DNA of 64,000 nt. It comes from Monodelphis domestica. Its lineage: Eukaryota; Chordata; Mammalia; Didelphimorphia; Didelphidae. Position numbers and translations under genes: made by a program. Under the pieces are notes generated by a model that saw only the letters and a list, made by a program, of their open reading frames with translations, searched no databases and was not told where the DNA came from. The DNA lies in assembly GCF_027887165.1 (NCBI RefSeq), contig NC_077227.1, positions 62,810,607-62,874,606 of the forward strand, in the 5' to 3' direction. This document shows, piece by piece, positions 34,430-45,525 of the stretch; positions within the stretch are counted from its first letter, which is position 1, and each line of letters opens with the position of its first letter.

Positions 34430-34732
34430 ACTTCCTTTAAAGTATGGCTTGGATGCCATCCCCTACATGAAGTTCTTACTGATTCTTCTAGTAATTAGTA
34501 CATTCTCTCTCCACCTCTCCCACTTCTCTCTATCTTTCTCCTTTTTTATCTTACTTTGAATATGATCTACATTTACTTATATACATTTTCTATTCTCCCC
34601 TACATCCCAAGTAGAGGACAATCTGTGAGGACAGGAATATTTCATTTTATTACTTCATCTCCCTAGATCCTGGCAGAGTACAGAGCCAATAGCAGGTGCT
34701 TAATAAATGTTGAATTTTAATTTGACTGGATT
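34430..34732 (+). mobile_element. L2-type LINE 3' end, long copy
   Basis: 'gccatcccctacatgaagtt' then 'aatagcaggtgcttaataaa'. Confidence 0.65.
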
Positions 34733-35358
34733 TCATCTCTAGTTGAATATTGAGGAAAGGGATATTCTGATGATTAATGTTGGTCAATGCAATTGTTCAT
34801 GCTCTATATTGGAGAAAAACCTGTAGATAGATATTAGCTACATCCATTATAACAAAACAAAACAAAACATGGATTGGACAAAAACTTGCAGCTGGAATCA
34901 TCCCCAGGATCCATTCCAACCAAAAGTCACAGCTGCATTGGCTTTGGCCATTGTGCTTATGGACAAATCCTAAATCTGTCTGAGTGAATGTGAGGGAGAT
35001 GCACTAGAGAATGGTTACAAAACCCATCACCACTCAAATGTGCAGGATGGAAATTATCCAGCTGACAGCTCCGTCCAACTCCATAAACTTTTGTGTTCAT
35101 TTGTTTAGGACTGGAGAGAAGGATTGTAGTGGTGTGGGTGGGAATTAGATAGCTCCAGGGACCAGCAGAAAGATAGCAAGTCATTCCTCATTAAGTTTCA
35201 AACCCAGCTCAGGTGCAGTAGTCACCAGAAATGATTCTCCTCTGTTTATTACATGAGCTTGTTTTTGACTTTGACTGCATGAAATACTCCATCTTCTGAG
35301 ATCCCTTAGTGGGGCCATACTGTTTACTGGGAATTTATTTGTTTTTAGTGGAGATTAT
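34733..35358. other. Unassigned sequence
   Basis: No repeat except a short (AAAAC)n near 34852; no exon supported. Confidence 0.35.
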
Positions 35359-35359
35359 T

Positions 35360-35490
35360 CATAGGATCATAGATCTAGTGTTAGAAGGGACTTTAGGATT
35401 CATCTAATCCATTTTATAGATGAAGAAACTGAAACCCAGGGCAGGTAAAATACTTGCCCAAGGTTGCATGGGAGAGAGTAGTAGCAGAGT
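35360..35490 (-). mobile_element. CORE-SINE with CR1-type tail
   Basis: 'ggatcatagatctagtgtta', 'tagatgaagaaactgaaacc' and 'acttgcccaaggttgcatgg'. Confidence 0.75.
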
Positions 35491-35608
35491 TGGAAGTTTC
35501 TTTGTAGGTCTAGTCAGAACTTTTTCTCTTGGACTATATAATTCTGCTTCTGCCTACCAGTCTTCAGTCTTATTCCCTTTTTCTTCTTTAGGGAGGCTTC
35601 CAGGGCTG

Positions 35609-35757
35609 TCAATCAACCAGCAAGCATTTATTGAGTACTTCCTATGTGCCAGGCATTGTTCTTGACTCTTTTAGCTTCCATAGTGCCTGGCACAGTTCCT
35701 GGCACATAGTAGGTGCTTTGCAGACATTTATTTGATTATTAAATTAAATTGATTTGA
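35609..35757. mobile_element. Inverted pair of L2-type 3' ends
   Basis: A minus-strand tip (35609-35665, 'cctatgtgccaggcattg') is followed at once by a plus-strand tip (35670-35757, 'cctggcacatagtaggtgct'), forming an imperfect inverted repeat. Confidence 0.65.
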
Positions 35758-35819
35758 TTCATCACTGGTCTGTATCAAGGCATGTATTTCCTTCTCCAGA
35801 CAATATCATTGCTATGTAC

Positions 35820-36556
35820 TCTTGGTCGAATTGCAAACTGATGCAACCATTCTGGAGAGTAATTTGAAACCATGCCCAAAGGATCATAAAACTATGCTTG
35901 CTCTTTGACCAGCAATATCATTACTAGGTCTATATCCCAAAGAGATCAAAGATGGGGGAAAGAACCTTCTTGTCCAAAAGTCTTTGTAGCAGCTCTTTTT
36001 GTGGTGGCAAAGAATTGAAAATTAAAGGGCTGTCCATCAATTGGGGAATGGCTGAGCAAGTTGTAGTATATCAATGCATTGGGATATTGTAGTGCCAGAA
36101 GAAATGACAAACAAGATAATCACAAAGAACCTGAAAAGACTTGTATGAGGGGATGCAGGATGAAGTGAGCAGAACCAGGAGAATGTTGTGCACAATAATG
36201 GCAATGATGTATGATGGTCAACTGTAAATGACTTAGCTCTTCTCAGCAATGCAAAGACCCAAGGGAACGTCATGGGAGGCTCTCCTTTGCCACCTAAAGA
36301 ACTGATAGGAGTCTGAATGCAGACCAAAGCATACTATTCTTCAATTTATTTCCTTCATGAGTTTTTTCTTGTATAAGTGATATGTGTCTTCTTTCATAAC
36401 ATGATGAACATCTAAATATATATCATTACATGACAGTATATGTATAACCTATATCATATTACCTGTCCTCTCAGGAAGTGGAGAAGGGAGGAAGGGAGAG
36501 AACATAAGATTGCAAAATGCCAGAAAATGATTATTAAAAATTTTATCTACATGAAA
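35820..36556 (+). mobile_element. L1-type LINE 3' end
   Basis: 'attctggagagtaatttgaa', 'gtccatcaattggggaatgg', 'gaagtgagcagaaccaggag' and 'atgtataacctatatcatat' give the order of a marsupial L1 ORF2 end plus 3' UTR, with an A-rich finish. Truncated at 5' and not coding. Confidence 0.75.
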
Positions 36557-36559
36557 AAA

Positions 36560-37140
36560 ACAAAACAAAATTCCTGCTCAGGAAGTGCCTCTTCAAGTTT
36601 GGAATGATGTCTTAAAGATGTGGAAAGAGCTGTCTTGCAATGTAGTATAGTTTTTTTTTTCTGCCTCTTGGGAGAGAAAACCACTTTGATTGTATGAGAG
36701 AAAAGCTAGCCAGAAGGCCTTTTTTCACTGGAAAGATGGGGGTGGGGGATATGGAGAGAAAAAACAAACTGCCTCAATGTTGCTCTGGGTTTGCAGGTGA
36801 TCATGAGAGAAAAAAAATTCCTCATGGTGTCTAGGTGCCCAGATCATGCTGATTTCCCTCTTCACCTCCATCCTCCCATTGATGAAATAGCCTGAAGGAA
36901 TAGCCAATGAGACCTCCTTTTTTCTTGGAAAGTTGACCAAAATGTTTCCCAAGGGAAAGAAAATGGGGCTTCCTCTCTGCACTTCACTATTGTCATCCTT
37001 CTAACTCTGGTCTTTCAGAATGTTGCAGGAAGTGGACATTCATGCCCCTTCTAGCCTTGGTTCACAAATCCTCAGTGGCCTCTGCCCTGGGTATTTGTGG
37101 CAAACTGGCCACTGGACCATAATATGAGTAATTTTGTTTA
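36560..37140. other. Unassigned sequence
   Basis: No repeat or exon recognised. Confidence 0.35.
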
Positions 37141-37142
37141 AA

Positions 37143-37650
37143 AGAGAATCACAGAACCCTAAGATTAGAAGTCAGGCATTGCTCAACAAGCATATTGCTT
37201 ACTATGTGCCAGGCACTGGGCTAAATACTTGGAATACAAATACAAGTAGAAATAAAGACATGGGGGGGGCAGCTGGATAGTTCAGTGGATTGAGAGCCAG
37301 GCCTAGAGATGGAAGGTCCTAGGTTCAAATCTAGCCTCAGACACTTCCCAGCTGTGTGACCCTGGGCAAGTCACTTGACCCCCATTGCCTAACCCTTACC
37401 GCTCTTCTGCCTTGGAGCCAATACACAGTATTGACTCCAAGATGGAAGGTAAGGGTTAAAAAAAAAGACATGCCCCTGATCTCAAGGAACTCATATTTCA
37501 ATGGGGGAAGATGACCTTTAAAAGGAAGCTGGAAAGATGGAGGGGGAAGTAAAGACATCCAGGTACAAAGGCATTGTAAAAATAATGGACAATGAGAATC
37601 AGGAGAGCAGCTTAGAGAGGAATGAAGACATGGGTGATCTGGGCATTGTC
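37143..37650 (-). mobile_element. L2-type LINE 3' region split by a SINE
   Basis: 'actatgtgccaggcactggg' (left) and 'ctgatctcaaggaactcata' (right) are continuous once the inserted SINE is set aside. Confidence 0.75.
37263..37463 (+). mobile_element. Poly(A)-type CORE-SINE with TSD
   Basis: Well-preserved full-length copy flanked by aaagacatg at 37254-37262 and 37464-37472. Confidence 0.95.
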
Positions 37651-38058
37651 TTTAAAGTGGAAGTTCTGGGAGGAACGAGAAAGAAGGACTGTAAGGGCTG
37701 AGACTACTTCCAGTGTGTGCAGGCCAGGGAGTTGGAGTGAACATCTGGGGGATGGAAAGGTTTCTGAGACATTGCAGACAAAGTCTTGGAGATGAGTGAG
37801 GGATGCAACCTAGGGAGGAATGAATGAAGTGACCTCAGAGTGCATCTGTCCAATCAGGGCAGTGTGCTGGAGCCAACTTGTACTGGTTCTGGGCCAAATG
37901 TTATATTTTTGTTGTGAAAATGTAAGCCTCAGGAATTGGCAAGTACTACAAATCAGGGCTTGATTTATTGTTAAGAACATAATGAAGAAAATGTCAATGA
38001 TACAGATTAGACTAATTGGGTCATTTATACCTTCCACCACCCACAGCCCATTGTTAAA
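37651..38058. other. Unassigned sequence
   Basis: No repeat or exon recognised. Confidence 0.3.
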
Positions 38059-38059
38059 T

Positions 38060-38152
38060 ATTTACCAGCACAACCCTGAGTCCAGCTCATTTTACAGTTG
38101 GGGAAACTGAGGCCCAGGGAACTTAGCCTAAGGTCAAACAGGTGACCAAATA
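38060..38152 (-). mobile_element. CORE-SINE fragment
   Basis: 'cattttacagttggggaaac' and 'tgaggcccagggaactt'. Confidence 0.6.
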
Positions 38153-38339
38153 ATGTGCCTCTAGTGAACCTACTGAACAATTTAGCACTGGGCATTGGTG
38201 CCCTGAGGATTTAAGAAATATGACTTCTAAGGTCTTTAGCTGGCCCAGAACTCTATAGGACCCAGCCCTAGAGACTTCAATGAGTCTGGAGCTTAGAACT
38301 TGGCTCCATGTCAGCAAACAAACCTCTTTTCTTCAGGCA

Positions 38340-38880
38340 GTTTGTGTGTTATCTGTGGTGAAAAACTGTACTCTATTAGCCTATTCAGTTCATAACATGG
38401 ACTCTTGAAATAATAGGTCAGCTGATTTTCAACCTTAAATGTAATTAGTAATGTCATTAGTCTAATCCATAATCAATACTTATGCAATTGCTTCCTTATT
38501 TTGCTATTTTCTCCTTAGGGGTTTTTGCATTCCAAATTAGACATCAATTTGTAAAAATGCTTGTAAATGATGCTAAACATATCATCTGACATCTTGATAT
38601 TTCCTCTCTGTGACATTCCAGCAAATACACACACACACATCAATTTGAGCCATCAGAGAATTGTGTAGAATAATAGTGGATGGATCTCATGCTGATAAAT
38701 GCTTTTAGACTTTCTGTTGCAGTTGGCTTGACTTTTTGAATATGAGGTAACTCTCAGTATGTCATCAGCCTGCCAGTGGTTCATAGCAACATTCAAAACA
38801 CCTCAATTTTCTATTTAAAATTATAGCCAAGGGCCTTACAGAATTGGTAGTTTTATGGTTGCTTAAATGATTCTATTTAC
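38340..38880. other. Repeat-free AT-rich block
   Basis: About 540 bases without interspersed repeats. It has several TAATTA/CTAATCC-type homeodomain cores and CAATTTG repeats, and is flanked by repeat-dense DNA. Candidate conserved non-coding element; not proven. Confidence 0.35.
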
Positions 38881-38889
38881 TTCACTGCT

Positions 38890-39033
38890 TCGGCATTGGA
38901 AAGGGTTTCCACATTAGAAATTAGGAGAGCTGGTTTGACAGTTACCTTTGGCACCTACTCCTTGGGTGATCTTGGACAAATACCTTAAGTGCTCTGAGTC
39001 TCAGTTTTATTTAGAAGAGGATTGGATTAGATA
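38890..39033 (+). mobile_element. CORE-SINE with CR1-type tail
   Basis: 'gggtgatcttggacaaatac' CORE, ending 'aggattggattagatag'. Confidence 0.65.
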
Positions 39034-39228
39034 GGGGTTCTTAACCTGGGGTCCATAAGTTCCCAAGGAGTCCATGGATAGATTTCAGGGTATATGTGAA
39101 CTTGGTTTTAGGGAAAATTTGTAACCTTGTTTTCATTAACCTCTAGCTGAAATTGGTCATTTCTTTCCATTTCAGTTCATTTTGGCTCCAGCATACACTG
39201 CCAAAGGCATCCATGATACACATGAAAA
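39034..39228. mobile_element. Probable hAT-type DNA transposon remnant
   Basis: It starts 'gggttcttaacctggggtcc' and ends in a degraded inverted copy ('ttaagagccttt'). The internal 'ctgccaaaggcatccatga' fits a short mammalian hAT family. No target duplication is visible. Confidence 0.55.
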
Positions 39229-39400
39229 AAATTAAGAGCCTTTGGTGTCGTTGATGTGTAAGTTTTCTTCAGGCACTAAATCTAGGATTCTTTGAGCCTA
39301 TCATTAGCAGTCTGTTTCCAGGGTGAAAGTGATCCTTTCTTTTAACCAGGTTTGGAAATGTAAATGAAGAACACAGTACTTTTATCTGGAAGGACAATAA

Positions 39401-39595
39401 AAATAGACATTTGTAATCCATATGGAATTTTAAAATTTCATTAATGTGGCATATTCCCTTCACCTAGTAGCTACAACCAATAAAAAGTCTTAGGGACATA
39501 AATGTCCATTTATGATCCATATGGGATTTTTTATTTCATTAATGTGGGGGTACTCCCTTTACCAAGTAGCTGCCACCAATAATAAGTCTTAGGGA
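39401..39595 (+). repeat. Diverged 96-bp tandem duplication
   Basis: Unit one (39401-39496) and unit two (39500-39595) share 'atccatatgg', 'atttcattaatgtgg' and 'agtcttaggga' in the same order and spacing, with scattered substitutions. An old local duplication. Confidence 0.9.
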
Positions 39596-39695
39596 GATGC
39601 TTAAAGCACACAAAGCTCAGGTGATCTGCCCAGGGTCCCACAGTTAGTATGTGTCAGAGTAGAATTTGAATCCAGGTCTCCTTGAATTTGAAGCC
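39596..39695 (-). mobile_element. CORE-SINE fragment
   Basis: 'gatctgcccagggtcccaca' CORE remnant. Confidence 0.55.
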
Positions 39696-39898
39696 TTTTC
39701 TCTTTCTCCTTTGGCACCTTGCTTCTTATCTGAGGATGTTGAAATCACTCCAGTATTGCTGCAAATAAATTTAATGTAATGAAATAGTTAGGAGCCTTAA
39801 TATTAATTTGGCCTCTTGCCTTTTCACTCTATTTTCCAACCCCCTTTTTCAAATAGTATACTTACCTTGGCCACCCACTTTGATCTTCACAAGACTGG

Positions 39899-39900
<2 letters not shown>

Positions 39901-39958
<58 letters not shown>
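39901..39958 (+). repeat. (GT)29 microsatellite
   Basis: Uninterrupted GT run. Alternating purine/pyrimidine, so it may adopt Z-DNA. Confidence 0.95.
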
Positions 39959-39959
<1 letters not shown>

Positions 39960-39989
39960 GGGTGGTGACTCAAGGTCAGACTTGAGCAG

Positions 39990-40520
39990 CAGAGGGGAAA
40001 CTTGTCGAAGGCAATATTTATGAATGGCCTTTCATCCTACTGTAATTGAAATTAATGTTGAGTCTTCTCTTCCAGTAACTTCCCAAACAGACAAATCTGA
40101 GTCGACAGAGGTCTGAACTTCAGCTCTCCCAAAGATAGCTCATCAGGGGGCCTGGGCTATAAATCTCTCTCCTCCATGATAATGCAAATGCTAATTGGTC
40201 TGAAGTTGGCAGTTTTTGCCATTCTGGAGCAGATGGGGGATCTCTGGGTCCTTTCAGACCTTGTGGTCTATGGGGAGACTTCAGTGGGAGCTGGCAAAGT
40301 CACTGGGAAGGAAAACATTTTCAATGCAACCACTTGAAAGGTCTTTTGGAAAGCAGAGCCCTGCTTCTTCTCTAGCAGGCTGGGTGAAATGAGAAGTGAC
40401 ATTTCCCCTACCCCACCCCCTCTTGCCTTGCCTTGAAACATCACCAAGTTTGAAGAGTTGGCCCTGAATGTTCAAGTCTTGTGAAACTCATTCTCTGTCC
40501 TGAGCTCGGATGCGCACTAG
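39990..40520. other. Repeat-free block with octamer motif
   Basis: Contains 'aatgcaaatgctaattgg': a perfect ATGCAAAT octamer (40182-40189) joined to a TAATTGG homeodomain site, plus further TAAT cores. No repeat or coding frame is recognised. Candidate enhancer only. Confidence 0.35.
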
Positions 40521-41330
40521 ACAGTGTCTAATCAGGAGCGTCAAATGCTTTGTCCTAGAAGCAGATGGTGAGAGCTAGACCTTTGTCTACTAAGCCACCA
40601 AGCCAAAGGTCTTTCAGCTTATTCATGGCATGTGGAGAATTTTCATTTTGGTCTGGATCTATGGTTTTATATCAGTGATTACACTCCTGGTGTGGGCACT
40701 CCCTCCACCAATGGGATTGCCAACTCATTAGTCTCAGAAAGTGGTTTGGGATCATGGAGAGGTGAGGTGACATGGCTAGTCTGTGAGTCTGTGTTAGAAC
40801 TTCCTGAATACAAGGCCAGCCTTCCATCTACCATGTTACACTAATTTTGTCTTATGGAATTTTCTATGTGGAAGTGACCTGAGAGCTTGACCCACCAGTC
40901 CAAATGCCTGATTTTACAGATTTTACAGAAAAGTATGGTTCAGTGAAAAAAAAAAAACAACACTAGGCAAGGAGTAGGGAGACCCAGGTTCGTCATTGCT
41001 TGGGACTGTCACTTTGGGATATCAGGTTGTCACGATTCCTATTCACTTAAGCTGTCTTTTCTATTCATGCCTTACATGGACTATAGAGCCTTCCACAAAC
41101 AGAAGCTTAAGTATTTGTTGAATGAGGAAATGAAATGCATCCTACATGATTATCCCTGGGAGAAGGGTCCACTTTCCTTTATCTCCATCAGAGGAGCAAA
41201 TATCTAGGCTCATCCTGACTCATGATTTGAAAGCTCTGACTGCTGTTGTGGTTCTGTGAATGGCCTTTGTGATTTCTATTAATAAAATGACATCTTATAT
41301 TTCTGTAGCAATTTAGAGTTTTCTATATCA
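40521..41330. other. Unassigned sequence with SINE debris
   Basis: Small CR1-tailed CORE-SINE remnants near 40850-40945; nothing else identified. Confidence 0.3.
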
Positions 41331-41334
41331 TTTC

Positions 41335-41830
41335 TTTTTAAAAAATTGATGCCTTTCATTTTTACATCTCATTTATTTCTGGATACATCCCTTCCCTCTC
41401 CCTTACCCAATGAGCCTTCTTCATAACAAAGTTTTTAAAAGAAAGTGAAAACAGGTAATTTAGCAGAACCAAGCAACACATCCTCTGCAACTGAGAGTAT
41501 ATGTGATATTCCACACCCATCCTTCTGTAGTGAAAGAAAGAAGGTTCATTTTTCAAATTTTCTCTAGGACTAAACTTATTCCTTATAACGATACAGATTT
41601 CAGTCTCTTTCTTTTCTTCCCCCTTTTGTGTTCAGTTGTAATCATTCTGTATCTTTTTTCCTTATTTTGATTTCTTTATATTGCATCAGTTCATGAGCTC
41701 TCCCCATGTTTTTCTGAATTCTTCATATGCATCATCTTTTAACAGTATCATTAAATTTTATTACCTTCACCTGCTACACTGTGTTTACTCATTCCCCAAT
41801 CAACCTGCAATTGCATTTCACACTCATGCT
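41335..41830 (-). mobile_element. L1-type LINE 3' end, antisense
   Basis: 'ttttctctaggactaaactt', 'gcatcagttcatgagctctc' and 'tttactcattccccaatca' follow the reverse of the L1 3' order seen at 35.8-36.5 kb. Confidence 0.6.
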
Positions 41831-41874
41831 GGGAGGCAGGGAGAGGAAGTCTTGCTCCCTTTTGATAGAAGAGG

Positions 41875-42170
41875 ATACAGAGGCACAGGGATCATAGATT
41901 TAGTGTTGGAAGGCTCTAGATGTCTGCTTCATTTGACATATTTGACAGTCAAGGCATGACAAACATGCCTTGGGGCCAAAGGGGCACATTTACTGCACTT
42001 GAGGCTGGGAAAACTCCCTTCCCTTTCCCTCCCACCTCAGGAAACAAGGCCAGAGAAATCCATTATCTTGCCCAGGTTTGCACAGATAATTCGTGATTTG
42101 CCCAAGATTACACATCTAGTCAGCAAACAGTAGCACAATCTCAGATCACTTAACTCCCTGCCTGGAGCTG
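41875..42170 (-). mobile_element. CORE-SINE debris
   Basis: 'ggatcatagatttagtgttg' at the left and two CORE-like stretches (cttgcccaggtttgcacaga) at the right. Decayed. Confidence 0.45.
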
Positions 42171-42524
42171 TTTCAACATGTCCCCTTGGCTCTGGTGGCT
42201 CAGACACAAATTGAATTGAGAATAAATCTGGTGCAAGGATCCAAAAACTGCGGGGAACTTTGATTTATAAGCCTTCTTCCTGTGCCTTCCCTGCCTCTTT
42301 TAAACAAACGACCTCAACTTCTTTCACTTTCTGCAGAAAGGACCAGTGGAACTATTTAGTCTTCTCAGACCTATCTGATAGGCAGGGGAGGGAGATAGCA
42401 AAGAAGTCTATATGGTTGGATTTAAAGGTTATGGGCCTGAGGATGCTGAGAAGTAGCATCTTGTCCTTATCTCTTTTGAGATTGAAGACTGAACTCCTTT
42501 GTGTCCTTTCCTTCTTCCTCTGAT

Positions 42525-42712
42525 CACTTAAAATTATAGAATTATAGCATTTGATGGTTATAATTGCCTCAAAGAGGATCTTGTCTAAGCCCTTCACTTG
42601 ACAATATGGAAACTGGAGCTCAAAAGGATGAAGCTTTGCCAGAGATCTCATAGTCATTCAGAGTTAGAGCTGCTTCCAATGAATCTCTTCTATCCTAGGC
42701 AAGTACCATCTA
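42525..42712 (-). mobile_element. CORE-SINE with CR1-type tail
   Basis: 'tagaattatagcatttgatg', then 'atatggaaactggagctcaa' and a decayed CORE. Confidence 0.55.
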
Positions 42713-42884
42713 GTCACTCACCCACATTACCTTTAAAAAATACTAAAGGTAAAACTAATTTTTTTTCTCACACCATCTTTAGTACCCTAGATCAGAGAAC
42801 CCTAATTCTAGGGACCAGTGTTAATGATTGTCTTGTTTAATGTCAGTGAGGAAACACAGTTCCTGAGAAGTGATTTCAACCAAT

Positions 42885-43088
42885 TATCATTGAGGTAGCT
42901 ATGTTTAGTAAATATACTAGGGATACAAAGAAAGGCTCAAGTCAGTTCCTGCTTTCAAGGACCTCACAGTCTAATAAGGGAGACAATAGGTAAACAGCTA
43001 TACAAACAAGCTATAAACAAAATAAATTGGACAAAATTACCAGAAGGAAGGCGCTAGAATTAGGGGGAATCGGAAAAGATTTCTAGTG
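42885..43088 (-). mobile_element. L2-type LINE 3' region
   Basis: 'agggatacaaagaaaggctc', 'acctcacagtctaataaggg' and 'aataaattggacaaaattac'. Confidence 0.75.
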
Positions 43089-43271
43089 GACAGCTGTCCC
43101 AAACACCCCCGTCCAAGCAAAAACTCTAAAAACAATTCAGCAAAGCCAATTGACACCAGAACTGAGTGATGAAGTATCTCACTTTCACCTTTTGTTACTT
43201 ACCCTTTGTAAACAAATAGGATGGTCCCTTGAACTCTCATAATTTGCTACTGACTGGACTAGGTCAGAAGG

Positions 43272-43447
43272 TTATACATGAGATTTAGAAGACAATTCTG
43301 AGTTCTTCTAGTCTAAATCTCTCATTTTATAGATGAAGAAACTGGGACCTAGAGAGTTTAATTGACTAACTAATGTCTTTGAGCTAGCCAGCAATAACTC
43401 TGGGAATTGAACTTCTGACTCCAAGATCCAGGATTCTTTCTACTATT
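43272..43447 (-). mobile_element. CORE-SINE with CR1-type tail
   Basis: 'cattttatagatgaagaaac' and 'tgacctctgactccaagatc'-like head debris. Confidence 0.55.
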
Positions 43448-43599
43448 TTATATGGGTCTTTTCCAGACCTGAAAATATTGTAAGAGAGATCTCTGCTCAT
43501 TCACAGTCTGACAGAAATTATGTTCCATTTCTGAGATTTTATTATTCTGTCATTCATTTTCCTATTGTCTGTGCCTTTTACTAAATAGACACTCCTTTG

Positions 43600-44350
43600 C
43601 TATCAATTGAATGAGTGAATGGATTTGCCCAACCTCCTTTTTAAATGTATATTTTTATGGATATATTTTGTTTCAACACAATAGGCACTGCCCAACAAAC
43701 CACTAAACCAACACCCTGTAAAGCACAACCTTCAAAAAGAATTGTTTTGTTGGTTTCAGCAAAACCAACTACTTGAGGGCATTTTATTTTGACTTTTTTC
43801 CCCCTGATTTGCCCCAGATTAAGTACACAGATAAGATGTGTGCTTTAACTTTTGTAATTTGGTTTTGATATTTTCTGTTGCCTTTGACCTGAGTTTTATT
43901 CCTTTTTGGTGTTGTCTTCATTTTCATTATGGTAGTCATTCTATAATTTTGTCTTTCTGCTTTCTTCACTTAATATTTCTTCATACAAGGATCTCGCCTT
44001 ATTTTTCATGAATTCTTCACTATTTAAATTTTAGTAATATGCCATTTCACAATTTGTTCAATGATTTCCCCCTAATTAGACATATTTTGTTTCTAACTTT
44101 TTCTAATTATTGTGACACCCAAGGTCCCCCATCACCCCACAGATCTCTTTAAATAACAAATAAAGCTATTATTAACATTTTCTTTCTGTCATTAATGTCT
44201 TAGGGGCATAAATTTAGTAGTTTTAATTCAATTGTATTCCACAATGATAGGACCAATTCACAGTGCCATAATAAATAAATTAGCACGACTATCTTGCCCT
44301 ACGTCATCCTAGGGTCAAGATTTCCCCATATTTTCCTTTCTGTTCTTATT
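43600..44350 (-). mobile_element. Possible old L1-type 3' region, antisense
   Basis: 'atatgccatttcacaatttg', 'tttctttctgtcattaatgt' and an AT-rich body resemble heavily diverged L1 3' sequence on the minus strand. Confidence 0.35.
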
Positions 44351-44763
44351 TGATGAGTGACTCTTTTTAAAAACCTTCTTTCTAGGATCCAGAGAGAAAG
44401 GAGCCTCCTGGTTCTGTAGGTGCCTTCTGAGACCAATATAACAAGATTGGGGCTTCACAGCCCTATTGTGAATAATAGGCTTTTAACAGGAGGTTAAGTC
44501 TTCTTGTAAGAAGGCTTCTGTGCATGGCTGAGGGATGTGTGAGGCACTGATGACACCCCTACCACAACAACACATATTAATTATAGGAGTAGATCTGGAG
44601 AAGACAATGAGAAGAATAAGGATATAGGAATTTCTCCCTGGAACACCTAACAAATTAAGGAAACGAGGCAAGAGCATCCTTTTTGCCCTCTTCCTTCAAC
44701 ATCTTAATTGGTTTGGTTTCCAAAAATGGGTACTCCACAAATATTTGTTGAGATGATTCCTAT

Positions 44764-44896
44764 TGTAAGGGGTAAATTTAGGGTTGAGACTGAATGTAAT
44801 AATTATTGGTTGCCAAGGATTTAATTTCTTAAATTCTAAATGAAACACTCAAATCAGAATGGAATTTTATGGTGATTTAATTATGATAGGAGGAAG

Positions 44897-44953
<57 letters not shown>

Positions 44954-45525
44954 TTAACTCAAACTGCTCCAGCTCATATTGAGCCAGGAAGGAGTTCAAG
45001 GCCTTGGCCAAGGGCAGCCTTCCCCTGAGAGCCAAGAGAAAGGGGAGTCAGTCTTATAACTCACCCTGTGACCTATTCAAGGAAGCTGTCTGAGGGAGCT
45101 CCTCCAGGCTTGAGTTCCAGGATCAAACTGGTGCCCAGCCCTCTCCACAGGAAGTGATCAACCAGATCCACCTCTCCAGGAAAAGAGAGCAAAGAGAGGA
45201 AGTGACACACCCTATATAGGTGGTTTTATGTCACTTTCCTGCATCTTATTTGTACCAATGGTAGTTTAGCTTGACTTAGGACAGGCCAGGGGTCTGTCAG
45301 CTATTTCTGCACATGTCTGTTAAAGGTCATCCTCCTAGATACTTAATCCTTAAGTATGGGTGCAGACATCCTGACCTTGTTAGACTAAGTAGGGTAGAGC
45401 AATGTAGAGTTCTCAAGACATTCCTGATTCTGTTAGAACAAGTATTTCTATTATTAAAATCAGGAAATAGCTAAATCAAATCTAAAGTGTGGTCTGAGTA
45501 GGGTGGAATAGTTTTGAAGTTCACA
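44764..45525 (-). mobile_element. Endogenous retrovirus 3' LTR
   Basis: On the plus strand this runs from 'tgtaaggggtaaatttaggg' to 'gaagttca'. In minus orientation it therefore starts TG and ends CA. It is preceded (plus-strand right side) by a G-run that acts as a polypurine tract (complement of ccccc at 45528-45533). It contains a (GA)n run. No matching 5' LTR was found in the window. The LTR call rests on these ends and on the pol remnant upstream. Confidence 0.6.
44903..44949 (+). repeat. (AG)n microsatellite inside LTR
   Basis: About 23 AG units within the presumed LTR. Confidence 0.95.

Noticed and set aside
39808..40023. Frame with a Cys-Val repeat
   Set aside because: Translation of the (GT)n microsatellite.
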